NCBI RefSeq assembly: GCF_016592555.1
Contig: NZ_AP014546.1
Span: 434,001 to 498,000 of the forward strand
Reading direction: 5' to 3'
DNA: 64,000 bases
From: Neptunomonas japonica JAMM 1380
GTDB lineage: Bacteria; Pseudomonadota; Gammaproteobacteria; Pseudomonadales; Balneatricaceae
The stretch's first letter is position 1. Every line of letters starts with the position of its first letter. This document shows, piece after piece, positions 34,374-42,900 of the stretch. Under the pieces are notes generated by a model that had not been told where the DNA came from, made no database searches, and worked only from the letters and a program-made list of their open reading frames with translations. Position numbers and translations under genes: made by a program.

Positions 34374-34396
34374 ATACCAGTCATCTATTCTGGTAT
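34374..34396. promoter_or_regulatory. Inverted repeat between xseB and pomA
   Basis: Perfect 7-bp arms ATACCAG/CTGGTAT around a 9-base centre, about 58 bases upstream of the pomA GTG in the divergent intergenic region. It could be an operator or part of the pomA leader; no regulator is recognised. Confidence 0.3.
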
Positions 34397-34453
34397 TATC
34401 CTCTAAAATATAACAGACAAACAGTCATTAGCTTGATGTAAAAGGAGATTTGT

Positions 34454-35209
34454 GTGGATATAGCGACACTCGTCGGGTTGGTAGGCAGCCTCGGTATTGT
34501 TATCGCTGCCATGATGTCGGGTGGTGATATCGGCACCTTTGTGAACGGACCTTCTATGCTTATTGTTATTGGGGGAACGATTTTAGTTGCCTTGATGAAG
34601 TTCACACTAAGTCAGTTTCTTGCAACAGGTAAGGTTGCAGCTAAAGCTTTTATGTTCAAGTCGGTGAGTCCTGAAGATATTATCAACGAAACTGTTGAGC
34701 TAGCTGATGCAGCACGTAAAGGCGGTTTGCTTTCTCTGGAAGACAAAACGGTTAGCACAGATTTTATGCAACGAGGTATTCAGCTACTGGTAGATGGTCA
34801 TGACCCTGAAATAGTACGCACGCTGCTTAATAAAGAGATGAAGCTAACATCGGATCGACATGAGTTTGGCAGCGAAATATTCAAAGCGATGGGCGATGTT
34901 GCTCCCGGCATGGGGATGATTGGTACACTTGTAGGTCTTGTGCAGATGCTTTCAAATATGAGTGACCCTAAGTCGATCGGACCTGCGATGGCTGTGGCGC
35001 TTTTGACAACGTTATATGGTGCCATGATAGCAACGATGATCGTTCTGCCGATGGCTGATAAGTTGGGTGTGCGTAAAAATGAAGAAGAACTTAACCAAGC
35101 ACTAACAATTGATGGTTTATTGGCGATTCAAGCGGGCCAGAATCCACGTGTTATCGAACAAATGCTCAGAAACTACCTGCCTGAGAAAAAACGGGTTGTG
35201 GCCAGTTAG
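34454..35209 (+). CDS. pomA: Flagellar motor stator protein PomA
   Basis: Inner-membrane stator subunit of the flagellar motor. Its 251 residues resemble sodium-type PomA rather than the longer MotA (MDIATLVGLVGSLGIVIAAM, FVNGPSMLIVIGGTILVALMKF, KAFMFKSVSPEDII). Four membrane segments are expected: about 5-25, 30-50, 150-170 and 185-205. Conserved PGMGMIGTLVGLVQML and the charged cytoplasmic loop are present. The start is GTG with AAGGAGA six bases upstream. It pairs with pomB 12 bases downstream. Confidence 0.95.
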   Translation: MDIATLVGLVGSLGIVIAAMMSGGDIGTFVNGPSMLIVIGGTILVALMKFTLSQFLATGKVAAKAFMFKSVSPEDIINETVELADAARKGGLLSLEDKTVSTDFMQRGIQLLVDGHDPEIVRTLLNKEMKLTSDRHEFGSEIFKAMGDVAPGMGMIGTLVGLVQMLSNMSDPKSIGPAMAVALLTTLYGAMIATMIVLPMADKLGVRKNEEELNQALTIDGLLAIQAGQNPRVIEQMLRNYLPEKKRVVAS

Positions 35210-35221
35210 AGGATTTGAGTT

Positions 35222-36160
35222 ATGAGTGATGAAGAACAAGAGTGCCCCCCTTGCGTTGCCGGTTTGCCGGGGTGGGTTGCAACGTTTGCAGATTTGATGT
35301 CACTGCTGATGTGCTTCTTTGTACTACTCCTCTCTTTTTCAGAGATGGATGTGTTGAAGTTCAAGCAGCTAGCAGGCTCAATGCGTGAAGCGTTTGGTGT
35401 ACAAAACGAGATCAAGGTAGAAGATATCCCTAAGGGGACCTCTATTATCGCTCAAGAGTTTAGTCCAGGGCGCCCTGAGCCGACTCCACTGAATGAGATT
35501 CGTCAGATGACGGTCAATAATGATATGAATACCTTAGATATTCGATCAGAAGTAGGCGAGGCTGAGAATCTAGATAAAAAAGAGAGCGAGGCTGAATTGT
35601 TGGAGAAAATACAACAGCAGCTAAAAGATGAAGCGCAAGAGCAAGCAGTAAAATTTGCGACAGCGCTAGCACAAGAAATTGGTGACGGTAGTGTTGAAGT
35701 AGAAACAGACGAGCGCAAAATCATTATTCGCGTTAAAGAGAAAGGCTCTTTTTCTTCAGGCTCCGCTGCTTTGAAGTTTGAGTACATCCCGGTAATGGCA
35801 AAAATACGTGATGTATTGCTTGATGTTGAAGGGGCTGTTTCTATCGAAGGGCACTCTGACAATGTGCCTTATTCTGGCAGATCATTCCAGTCTAATTGGG
35901 ATCTATCGGCAGCTCGTGCTTTGGCCGTTGCCAATGAGCTATTTGATGATCCTCGTATTGATCAGTCTCAATACCAGATTATTGGGCATGCAGACAGTAA
36001 ACCGTTGGTACCGAACAACTCGGCCGTAAATCGTGCAACTAACCGACGTGTAGAAATTGTTCTTCAAAAGGGCAAAGATAAAGAGCTACTCGAAAAAATT
36101 CAGGCAAGAGGTCTGGGAGATTCAGAAGGTGAACGTTTAGCGCCTAATGAGATTTTTTAG
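35222..36160 (+). CDS. pomB: Flagellar motor stator protein PomB/MotB
   Basis: 312 residues: an N-terminal cytoplasmic CPPCVAGLPGWVATFADLMSLLMCFFVLLLSF segment contains the single TM helix with the ion-binding aspartate (FADLMSLL). A plug/linker follows, then a C-terminal OmpA-like peptidoglycan-binding domain (VSIEGHSDNVPYSGRSFQSNWDLSAARALAV, NRRVEIVL). The linker of about 140 residues, rich in E and K, is long. Sodium use is inferred from the PomA type of its partner. Confidence 0.95.
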   Translation: MSDEEQECPPCVAGLPGWVATFADLMSLLMCFFVLLLSFSEMDVLKFKQLAGSMREAFGVQNEIKVEDIPKGTSIIAQEFSPGRPEPTPLNEIRQMTVNNDMNTLDIRSEVGEAENLDKKESEAELLEKIQQQLKDEAQEQAVKFATALAQEIGDGSVEVETDERKIIIRVKEKGSFSSGSAALKFEYIPVMAKIRDVLLDVEGAVSIEGHSDNVPYSGRSFQSNWDLSAARALAVANELFDDPRIDQSQYQIIGHADSKPLVPNNSAVNRATNRRVEIVLQKGKDKELLEKIQARGLGDSEGERLAPNEIF

Positions 36161-36180
36161 TGCTAGATTTGCTTAGATAA

Positions 36181-36207
36181 AAAAAACCGCCATATGGCGG
36201 TTTTTTT
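36181..36207. terminator. Bidirectional Rho-independent terminator
   Basis: Fully symmetric A6-CCGCCATATGGCGG-T7 between the convergent pomB and cytochrome genes; serves both strands. Confidence 0.93.
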
Positions 36208-36217
36208 GCTCTAAGAA

Positions 36218-36523
36218 TTACTTAGAGTTGTTTAGCATATGATCGATAGTTGCTGTTAGTTCAACATCTGTACAATCCATGCACGTACCCTTTGGTGGCA
36301 TAGCGCCAATACCTGACTTAGCCGTCGCTAATAACGCATCAGCGCCTTTAGCTGCACGCGGAGCCCATGCTGCAGCGTCGCCTAGTTTTGGTGCGTTAGC
36401 AATACCAGAAGCGTGGCAAACGAAACATTTAGTTTTATATACTTCTTCGCCAGTACGTTCAGCGTTTGCAGCAGCAGGAAGCATCAATGCAGCAGCTGCT
36501 GCTAGAATCAAAGCTTTTTTCAT
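36218..36523 (-). CDS. Cytochrome c5-like class I c-type cytochrome
   Basis: 101 residues with a signal peptide (MKKALILAAAAALMLPAAANA). A single haem motif CFVCH (C33, C36, H37) and a distal methionine in GIGAMPPKG are present, and the cysteine pair CMDC typical of cytochrome c5 follows. It is a periplasmic electron carrier, probably delivering electrons to a terminal oxidase or reductase. Monocistronic, ending at the shared terminator. Confidence 0.92.
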   Translation of the reverse strand: MKKALILAAAAALMLPAAANAERTGEEVYKTKCFVCHASGIANAPKLGDAAAWAPRAAKGADALLATAKSGIGAMPPKGTCMDCTDVELTATIDHMLNNSK

Positions 36524-36760
36524 AGTAATACCCTTATTGGTTCACTTGTCATTAGAAGTAAGATTATTAGTATAATGGACGGCAGTTTAGGTCGTTCATC
36601 CTACTTAAGTAAATAGATGAAGTGGTATTAATATGCCATGAATTGGTAGTCTGATGGAAGAAAGCTATGAATAACATGATAAATATCAAGCTTTAGGTGG
36701 AAACCATAATCTATGCTGCATAAGGCGATAGATGAGCGCCTTATGCTTGCGATAATAACT

Positions 36761-36958
36761 TTAGAGGCGCATCGCGTAACGAGCTTGGTTGCGTTGGCTT
36801 AACAAGGCTTTTTGTTCAGAGTTATTATCAGCCATAACTTCATGCATAGCTTTTTCAGTAATATCAAGCGGGGCTTTTAATAGTTTTTTTGCATCATTTA
36901 TTGAATAGCCGCGTTTCAGTAATTGCTTCAGCTGAACGCCTATATGATGGTGTTCCAT
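36761..36958 (-). CDS. Small hypothetical protein, 65 residues
   Basis: Not recognised. The ATG has a good ribosome-binding site (GAGGA, seven bases upstream), which supports translation. The protein is soluble, helical-looking and basic, with KQLLKRGYSINDAKKLL and ALLSQRNQARYAMRL. The first half resembles a short helix-turn-helix-like segment but is too short for a call. Divergent from urtA; 237 bases from the cytochrome gene. Confidence 0.6.
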   Translation of the reverse strand: MEHHHIGVQLKQLLKRGYSINDAKKLLKAPLDITEKAMHEVMADNNSEQKALLSQRNQARYAMRL

Positions 36959-37198
36959 CGTTTGTTCCTCATTTAATTAACCATCACATAGTGCATGATA
37001 ATTGTGACGCTTTTATGTCAGAGAGTTGCTCGAAAGTTATTCTTTTCTTAGTACGTACGCTTAATAAAGTCGATATGCTCTTTTGTAGTGCGTTAGCAGC
37101 ATCGTTGTTTTTAATGTGAACTTTTATTGTGCAGCTTCGTATTTTTTTGTCGATACTATTTACTGATAAGTTATTGAAAAACTTAGGGATTTTAAAAC

Positions 37199-37214
37199 TG
37201 GAATGGCTTGTGCA
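37199..37214 (+). promoter_or_regulatory. Candidate sigma-54 promoter of urtA
   Basis: TGGAATGGCTTGTGCA keeps the essential -24 GG and -12 GC at the correct 12-base distance (consensus TGGCAC-N5-TTGCA). Transcription would start near 37225, just before the AAGGAG of urtA. No clear NtrC site pair was found upstream. Confidence 0.4.
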
Positions 37215-37250
37215 GTAATGGTTCTCATAAATCATCTGAAGGAGCATACA

Positions 37251-38537
37251 GTGAACACATTTAAAAAGACTTTATTAGGGGCGGCATGTGCTGTTGTTTT
37301 CTCGACTGCAGCTCAAGTTGCACAGGCTGAAGAAACTATTAAAGTGGGTATCTTACACTCGCTATCTGGCACGATGGCGATCAGTGAAACAACACTAAAA
37401 GATACTATGTTGATGCTGATTGATGAGCAAAATGCTAAAGGTGGGCTGCTTGGCAAAAAGTTAGAAGCGGTCGTTGTAGACCCTGCATCAAATTGGCCAT
37501 TGTTCGCTGAAAAAGCGCGTGAGCTAGTCTCTAAAGAAAAAGTGGATGCTGTTTTTGGTTGCTGGACTTCCGTATCTCGTAAGTCGGTGTTGCCTGTTTT
37601 TGAAGAAACTAACAGCTTGCTGTTTTATCCAGTGCAGTATGAAGGCGAAGAGTCATCTAAAAATGTATTTTATACCGGTGCAGCGCCTAACCAGCAGGCG
37701 GTTCCGGCGGTTGATTATTTGATGGATCAAGGCGTTGAACGCTGGGTGCTCGCAGGTACCGATTATGTTTACCCACGTACCACTAACAAGATCCTTGAAG
37801 CTTACTTGAAAGCGAAAGGCGTTGCCGCTGAAGATATCATGGTTAATTACACCCCGTTTGGGCATTCAGATTGGCAGTCCATTGTTTCTGATATTAAAAA
37901 ATTCGGGTCTACAGGTAAGAAAACCGCTGTAGTTTCAACGATTAATGGTGATGCTAACGTTCCTTTTTATAAAGAGCTAGGCTCACAAGGAGTAGCTGCT
38001 TCTGATATTCCGGTTGTTGCTTTCTCTGTGGGTGAAGAGGAACTATCGGGTATCGATACAGGCCCATTGGTAGGGCATTTGGCAGCATGGAACTACTTCA
38101 TGAGTGTTGATAGCGAAGCTAATGATGAGTTTATTGATAGCTGGCAGACCTATATTAAGAATGAAGACCGTGTGACAAACGACCCAATGGAAGCACACTA
38201 CCTTGGTTTCAAAATGTGGGTTGAGGCTGTGAAAAAATCAGGTACAACCGAACCCGCTATTGTGCAGGATTCTATTATCGGGGTGTCTGTACCCAACCTG
38301 ACAGGTGGCTACGCTACCATGATGCCTAACCATCATATTACTAAGCCAGTATTGATTGGTGAGATTCAGGATGATGGTCAGTTTGAAGTTGTTTGGAATA
38401 CCGCAGGTACGGTTGCCGGTGATGCGTGGTCTGATTTCTTGGAAGGTTCTAAAGATCTCATCTCTGATTGGAGAGCGCCGCTTTCTTGCGGTAACTACAA
38501 CGTTAAAACCGCTAAGTGTTCTGGTCAGAATTTTTAA
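37251..38537 (+). CDS. urtA: Urea ABC transporter substrate-binding protein UrtA
   Basis: Periplasmic urea receptor. Start placed at GTG 37251 (MNTFKKTLLG...) because AAGGAG lies six bases upstream and a signal peptide ending AAQVAQA follows at once; the frame is open 16 codons further 5'. 428 residues, with family sequence IKVGILHSLSGTMAISETTLKD, DPASNWPLFAEKARELV, FGCWTSVSRKSVLPVFEE and NLLFYPVQYEGEE-type motifs typical of UrtA/FmdD. First gene of the urt-ure block. A hairpin separates it from urtB, probably giving more UrtA than membrane components. Confidence 0.95.
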   Translation: MNTFKKTLLGAACAVVFSTAAQVAQAEETIKVGILHSLSGTMAISETTLKDTMLMLIDEQNAKGGLLGKKLEAVVVDPASNWPLFAEKARELVSKEKVDAVFGCWTSVSRKSVLPVFEETNSLLFYPVQYEGEESSKNVFYTGAAPNQQAVPAVDYLMDQGVERWVLAGTDYVYPRTTNKILEAYLKAKGVAAEDIMVNYTPFGHSDWQSIVSDIKKFGSTGKKTAVVSTINGDANVPFYKELGSQGVAASDIPVVAFSVGEEELSGIDTGPLVGHLAAWNYFMSVDSEANDEFIDSWQTYIKNEDRVTNDPMEAHYLGFKMWVEAVKKSGTTEPAIVQDSIIGVSVPNLTGGYATMMPNHHITKPVLIGEIQDDGQFEVVWNTAGTVAGDAWSDFLEGSKDLISDWRAPLSCGNYNVKTAKCSGQNF

Positions 38538-38576
38538 TCTTGGCAATTTATTAGCCTGATTAAAGAGTGACCCAAA

Positions 38577-38605
38577 GAGCCTGCCAGATTGTGACTGGTA
38601 GGCTC
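38577..38605 (+). other. urtA-urtB intergenic hairpin
   Basis: 11-bp stem GAGCCTGCCAG/CTGGTAGGCTC with one G-T pair and a 7-base loop, no T-run after it. A likely 3' stabiliser of urtA mRNA or partial terminator. Confidence 0.6.
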
Positions 38606-38635
38606 CTTCTGTTGTACCTCGCGAGAGAATTTTTT

Positions 38636-40261
38636 ATGAAGCCCTTTAGCTTTCGTGCGTCTTATCGATATTTTTTAAGTAGTCTATTTGTCATCCTTAC
38701 CTTGTTTTCTGCGCCCGCTATAGCGGTAATTGATAGTTCGCTTGGAGGTGCAAGCGCGTTATTAATGAGCAAGGCATTTGATAATAAAAGCCGTGGGTTG
38801 GATCTGTTGGTGGAAACATCACACCCGCGCACCAGTGAAATTTTGCAGCTTTTGTCAGACAGCCAGCTTTATTACCATAAAAAAGATAAACGTTTATTTA
38901 TCATCACTCACTACGTCACAGGAAAAGTTGCAAAAGACCTGCAAGGAAACGAGCAGGTTATTAAGAAAAAACGCGATTTTAAGAAGGTGACGCTGAATAA
39001 CAAAATGCGAGGTCAAATTAATCGCATCCAAGCTGAGTTAGGGTTAAATGCCGATAACCCGCAGCAGCGTGAAGCAGCGGTGCGAGATCTGCTTAAAGAT
39101 ATTACGCCCGGTACAGTAGCAACGCTTAAAACACGTTTTTTAATCGAAGAAAGTAAAAATGTGCGTGAGATGATTAATATCGCATTGGCTATTAATGATC
39201 TTAAAAGTAGCGATGATGTTCTGTTGTCCAATGCGATAGAACAACTAGATGGCTCATTAGAGCAAGAATCACGCAGTGCTTTAGTGGCGTTTGTTTCTAC
39301 AGCCCAAAGCCCGCTGCTTAAAAAGCAGGCACAAATTGCACTTAAAGGCATTGAAGATAAGGTGCAATACTACGGTTGGCTAGAGACTCTCTACTTTGGG
39401 TTGAGCTTAGGCTCCGTATTGGTGTTGGCAGGTATTGGCCTTGCGATCACTTTTGGTGTCATGGGCGTTATTAACATGGCACATGGTGAGCTGATTATGA
39501 TTGGCGCTTATACCACCTACGTTATTCAGTTGTTGATGCCTGATCATATCGAGTGGTCAATTTTAGTGGCTATTCCTGCTGCGTTTGTTGTCTCTGGTTT
39601 GGTCGGTATTGCCATAGAGCGAGGTGTGATTCGTTTTCTTTATGGCCGCCCGCTAGAAACCTTGCTCGCTACTTTTGGTATAAGCCTGATTTTGCAGCAG
39701 GCGGTACGTTCGTTGTTCTCTCCGCTTAACCGTAGTGTAGAAACGCCCGATTGGATGAGCGGCCTTATCCAAATTAATCCGGTGTTTTCTTTAACGCTCA
39801 GTCGGCTATATATCATTCTGTTTTGCTTGGTGGTGTTTGTCGCCTTGTTGCTGGTGTTGAAAAAAACCGCATTGGGTTTACAGGTGCGTGCCGTCTCGCA
39901 AAACCGTGCAATGGCACGCTCTATGGGAATTCGTTCAAATAGAGTTGATGCACTCACCTTTGGGTTGGGTTCAGGTGTTGCTGGTATCGCCGGTGTGGCG
40001 CTATCTCAGTTAACCAACGTAGGGCCAAACATGGGGCAGGCTTATATTATCGACTCCTTCATGGTGGTTGTTTTTGGAGGAGTAGGAAACCTATGGGGGA
40101 CGCTGGTTGCAGGGTTAAGTTTGGGGGTTGCTAATAAGGTGCTGGAACCTTGGGCCGGTGCTGTGCTTGCTAAGGTGTTGATGTTGATTTTCATTATTCT
40201 GTTTATTCAGAAACGCCCACGTGGGTTATTCCCGCAACGTGGCCGTGCGGCGGAGGGTTAG
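38636..40261 (+). CDS. urtB: Urea ABC transporter permease UrtB
   Basis: Membrane channel subunit, LivH-like. Start placed at ATG 38636 because a signal-like N-terminus (MKPFSFRASYRYFLSSLF...SAPAIA) follows; the frame is open 23 codons upstream. 541 residues: a periplasmic N-terminal domain of about 230 residues is followed by about eight membrane segments from LYFGLSLGSVLVLAGIGLAI. Conserved MGVINMAHGELIMIGAY, ETLLATFGISLIL and GFGLGSGVAG-like sequence (FGLGSGVAGIAGVAL) are present. The long N-terminal extension is known for the proteobacterial UrtB subgroup. Its stop is three bases before urtC. Confidence 0.94.
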   Translation: MKPFSFRASYRYFLSSLFVILTLFSAPAIAVIDSSLGGASALLMSKAFDNKSRGLDLLVETSHPRTSEILQLLSDSQLYYHKKDKRLFIITHYVTGKVAKDLQGNEQVIKKKRDFKKVTLNNKMRGQINRIQAELGLNADNPQQREAAVRDLLKDITPGTVATLKTRFLIEESKNVREMINIALAINDLKSSDDVLLSNAIEQLDGSLEQESRSALVAFVSTAQSPLLKKQAQIALKGIEDKVQYYGWLETLYFGLSLGSVLVLAGIGLAITFGVMGVINMAHGELIMIGAYTTYVIQLLMPDHIEWSILVAIPAAFVVSGLVGIAIERGVIRFLYGRPLETLLATFGISLILQQAVRSLFSPLNRSVETPDWMSGLIQINPVFSLTLSRLYIILFCLVVFVALLLVLKKTALGLQVRAVSQNRAMARSMGIRSNRVDALTFGLGSGVAGIAGVALSQLTNVGPNMGQAYIIDSFMVVVFGGVGNLWGTLVAGLSLGVANKVLEPWAGAVLAKVLMLIFIILFIQKRPRGLFPQRGRAAEG

Positions 40262-40264
40262 GTC

Positions 40265-41365
40265 ATGGGAGTGTTGAATATAGTCAAGAACGACCGTGGC
40301 GGCCAGATTATGCTGGGCGTATTGCTGGTGATCACCATTCTGGTGCCACTGCTTAACCTATTTGTGCCCGAGACGAACCCACTGCATGTGCCAACCTATA
40401 CCGTTACCTTGATGGGTAAATATCTAACGTTGGCGTTGTTAGCCGTTGCCGTTGATCTGGTGTGGGGCTATTTAGGAATCCTTACGTTAGGGCACGGTGC
40501 ATTTTTTGCGCTGGGTGGCTATGCCATGGGTATGTATTTGATGCGTCAAATTGGTGATCGTGGAGTCTACGGCAACCCAGAGTTGCCCGACTTTATGGTG
40601 TTTCTGGATTGGCAGGAGCTGCCATGGTTCTGGCAAGGTTTTGATCAGTTCTGGTTTGCGGCCATTATGATTATGTTAGTGCCCGGCGTGTTGGCATTTA
40701 TCTTTGGTTGGTTAGCGTTTCGCTCGCGTGTTTCGGGTGTGTATCTTTCCATTATCACGCAGGCGATGACCTATGCGCTGATGCTGGCATTTTATCGTAA
40801 CGAAATGGGCTTTGGCGGTAACAACGGACTTACAGACTTTAAAGACTTGGTAGGCTTTTCGCTACAAGAAGATACCACGCGTATTGGGCTGTTTGTTCTA
40901 TCGGCGGTGGCCTTGGCGGTTGGCTATCTTATATGCCGGCATTTAATGAACAGCCGTTTAGGGCGTGTTTGTATTGCTGTGCGTGACGCCGAGTCGCGAG
41001 CCCGTTTTATGGGTTATCGAGTAGAGAATGTAAAGCTGTGGATCTTTGTTATCTCTGCCATGTTGGCGGGTGTGGCTGGCGCACTGTATGTGCCGCAAGT
41101 CGGCATTATCAACCCCAATGAATTTTCACCGATTAACTCGATTGAGATTGTTGTGTGGGTTGCTGTGGGTGGCCGGGCTACCTTGTACGGTGCAGTTATT
41201 GGTGCATTGCTTATTAATTATGCAAAAACATACTTTACGGCTGAACTACCGGATGTGTGGTTGTTCGCCCTAGGGGGCATATTTGTCTTGGTAACACTGT
41301 TACTTCCTAAGGGGGTTACTGGGTTTGTGGCAGGGTTGAAGCAGCATAAGGAGGTGTCGGCATGA
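40265..41365 (+). CDS. urtC: Urea ABC transporter permease UrtC
   Basis: LivM-like second permease, 366 residues, about nine membrane segments. Conserved motifs are LVWGYLGILTLGHGAFFALGGY, SRVSGVYLSIITQAMTYALML, RDAESRARFMGYRVENVKLW and VWVAVGGRATLYGAVIGA. It overlaps urtD by four bases (ATGA). Confidence 0.95.
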   Translation: MGVLNIVKNDRGGQIMLGVLLVITILVPLLNLFVPETNPLHVPTYTVTLMGKYLTLALLAVAVDLVWGYLGILTLGHGAFFALGGYAMGMYLMRQIGDRGVYGNPELPDFMVFLDWQELPWFWQGFDQFWFAAIMIMLVPGVLAFIFGWLAFRSRVSGVYLSIITQAMTYALMLAFYRNEMGFGGNNGLTDFKDLVGFSLQEDTTRIGLFVLSAVALAVGYLICRHLMNSRLGRVCIAVRDAESRARFMGYRVENVKLWIFVISAMLAGVAGALYVPQVGIINPNEFSPINSIEIVVWVAVGGRATLYGAVIGALLINYAKTYFTAELPDVWLFALGGIFVLVTLLLPKGVTGFVAGLKQHKEVSA

Positions 41366-42201
41366 GTATTATTTCTGCCTTTGAGCAAGCGGTAGATCGT
41401 AACCATGTATATCCGTTTCTGGTGCCTAAACAGGCACCTAAGCTCGATGTGTCGCACAATGTGCTGCTTTATCTTGAAGATATTACGGTGAGCTTTGATG
41501 GTTTCAAGGCGATCAATAATCTTAATCTTTATATCAATGATGGAGAGCTGCGCTGCATTATCGGCCCTAATGGTGCGGGTAAAACGACGATGATGGATAT
41601 CATTACCGGTAAAACGCAACCTGATAGCGGCTCTGCTTGGTTCGGGCAAACCATCAATTTACTAGAGATGGATGAGCCAGCCATTGCGCAAGCGGGTATT
41701 GGCCGAAAATTTCAAAAGCCCACTATCTTTGAAGAACTCACTGTGTGGGAGAACTTAGAGCTGGCGATGGCTGATGATCGCAATGTCTGGTCGATTTTGA
41801 ATGCGCGTATTAATAGCGAACAGAGTTCTATGCTGTTGGAAACCATTGAATTGATAGGCTTGCAGGCAAATACCAAGATGTTGGCAGGTAAGCTATCGCA
41901 TGGACAAAAGCAGTGGCTAGAGATTGGCATGCTACTGATGCAAAAACCCCGTTTGTTATTGGTGGATGAGCCGGTGGCTGGCATGACGCATCAGGAGATG
42001 GATCGCACCGCTGAATTGTTAAGTTCGCTGGCTGGACGCCATTCTGTTGTGGTGGTTGAACACGATATGGATTTTGTACGCAATCTAGCAGGTAAAGATC
42101 GTACCGTTACTGTGTTGCATCAGGGTAGCGTTCTGTCAGAAGGAAGCATGAACAAAGTACAGCAAGACCCTAAAGTGGTCGAAGTCTATCTGGGAGAGTG
42201 A
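41362..42201 (+). CDS. urtD: Urea ABC transporter ATP-binding protein UrtD
   Basis: 279 residues, LivG-type ATPase. Walker A GPNGAGKTT, a Q-loop region GIGRKFQKPTIF, signature LSHGQKQWLEIGMLL (SHGQ form common in UrtD), Walker B LLLVDEPVAGM and the H-loop VEHDM are present. An extra N-terminal stretch of about 35 residues (AFEQAVDRNHVYPFLVPKQ) precedes the domain. The start overlaps urtC by four bases; the urtE ATG follows three bases after the stop. Confidence 0.95.
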   Translation: MSIISAFEQAVDRNHVYPFLVPKQAPKLDVSHNVLLYLEDITVSFDGFKAINNLNLYINDGELRCIIGPNGAGKTTMMDIITGKTQPDSGSAWFGQTINLLEMDEPAIAQAGIGRKFQKPTIFEELTVWENLELAMADDRNVWSILNARINSEQSSMLLETIELIGLQANTKMLAGKLSHGQKQWLEIGMLLMQKPRLLLVDEPVAGMTHQEMDRTAELLSSLAGRHSVVVVEHDMDFVRNLAGKDRTVTVLHQGSVLSEGSMNKVQQDPKVVEVYLGE

Positions 42202-42204
42202 TTG

Positions 42205-42900
42205 ATGCTGAAAATAGAGGGTTTGAATCAGTATTACGGCCAAAGCCACACGCTCTGGGATGTTGATCTGCATATACCAGAAGGGCAGTGCACCGTATTA
42301 ATGGGCCGCAATGGCGTAGGTAAAACCACCTTGCTGCAATGCATTATGGGACATCAGGCTGTAAAAAGTGGCAGCATGATGTTGGATGGGGCTGATCTAC
42401 TAAAGGCTTCAGTTGAGCAGCGCCCTCGTGTTGGGATTGGTTATGTACCGCAAGGGCGGCAGATTTTTCCTCTGCTTAGTGTTGAAGAAAATCTGCAAGT
42501 GGGTTTGCCAGTACGTGCACGCAATGATCGCAAAATCCCTGAATATATCTTCGAGTTGTTTCCGGTATTGGCTGAGATGATGCACCGCCGTGGTGGAGAT
42601 CTATCTGGTGGACAACAGCAGCAGCTGGCTATCGGCAGGGCACTGGTGGTTAACCCAAAACTTCTGATATTGGATGAGCCTACCGAGGGTATTCAGCCCA
42701 ATGTGGTGACCGAAATAGGCGATATAATTCGTAAGCTCAACCGTGAAATGGGGCTAACAGTATTGTTGGTGGAGCAAAAATTACCTTTTGCACGCAAAGT
42801 AGGCGATCGTTTCTGTATTCTTGATCGCGGCCGCCATGTGGCGGAAGGCGAAATGGAAGCGCTGGATGATAAACTCGTAGCGCAGTACCTCACCGTATGA
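42205..42900 (+). CDS. urtE: Urea ABC transporter ATP-binding protein UrtE
   Basis: 231 residues, LivF-type ATPase. Start chosen at ATG 42205; an in-frame TTG directly precedes it. Walker A GRNGVGKTT, GIGYVPQGRQIFPLLSVEENL, signature LSGGQQQQLAIGRALV and Walker B LLILDEPTEGIQP are present. Its TGA overlaps the ureD ATG (ATGA), so urea import and urease assembly genes are translationally coupled. Confidence 0.95.
   Translation: MLKIEGLNQYYGQSHTLWDVDLHIPEGQCTVLMGRNGVGKTTLLQCIMGHQAVKSGSMMLDGADLLKASVEQRPRVGIGYVPQGRQIFPLLSVEENLQVGLPVRARNDRKIPEYIFELFPVLAEMMHRRGGDLSGGQQQQLAIGRALVVNPKLLILDEPTEGIQPNVVTEIGDIIRKLNREMGLTVLLVEQKLPFARKVGDRFCILDRGRHVAEGEMEALDDKLVAQYLTV

Noticed and set aside
37203..37250. 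Longer urtA start
   Set aside because: Would place 16 residues before the signal peptide; GTG 37251 has AAGGAG at proper spacing.
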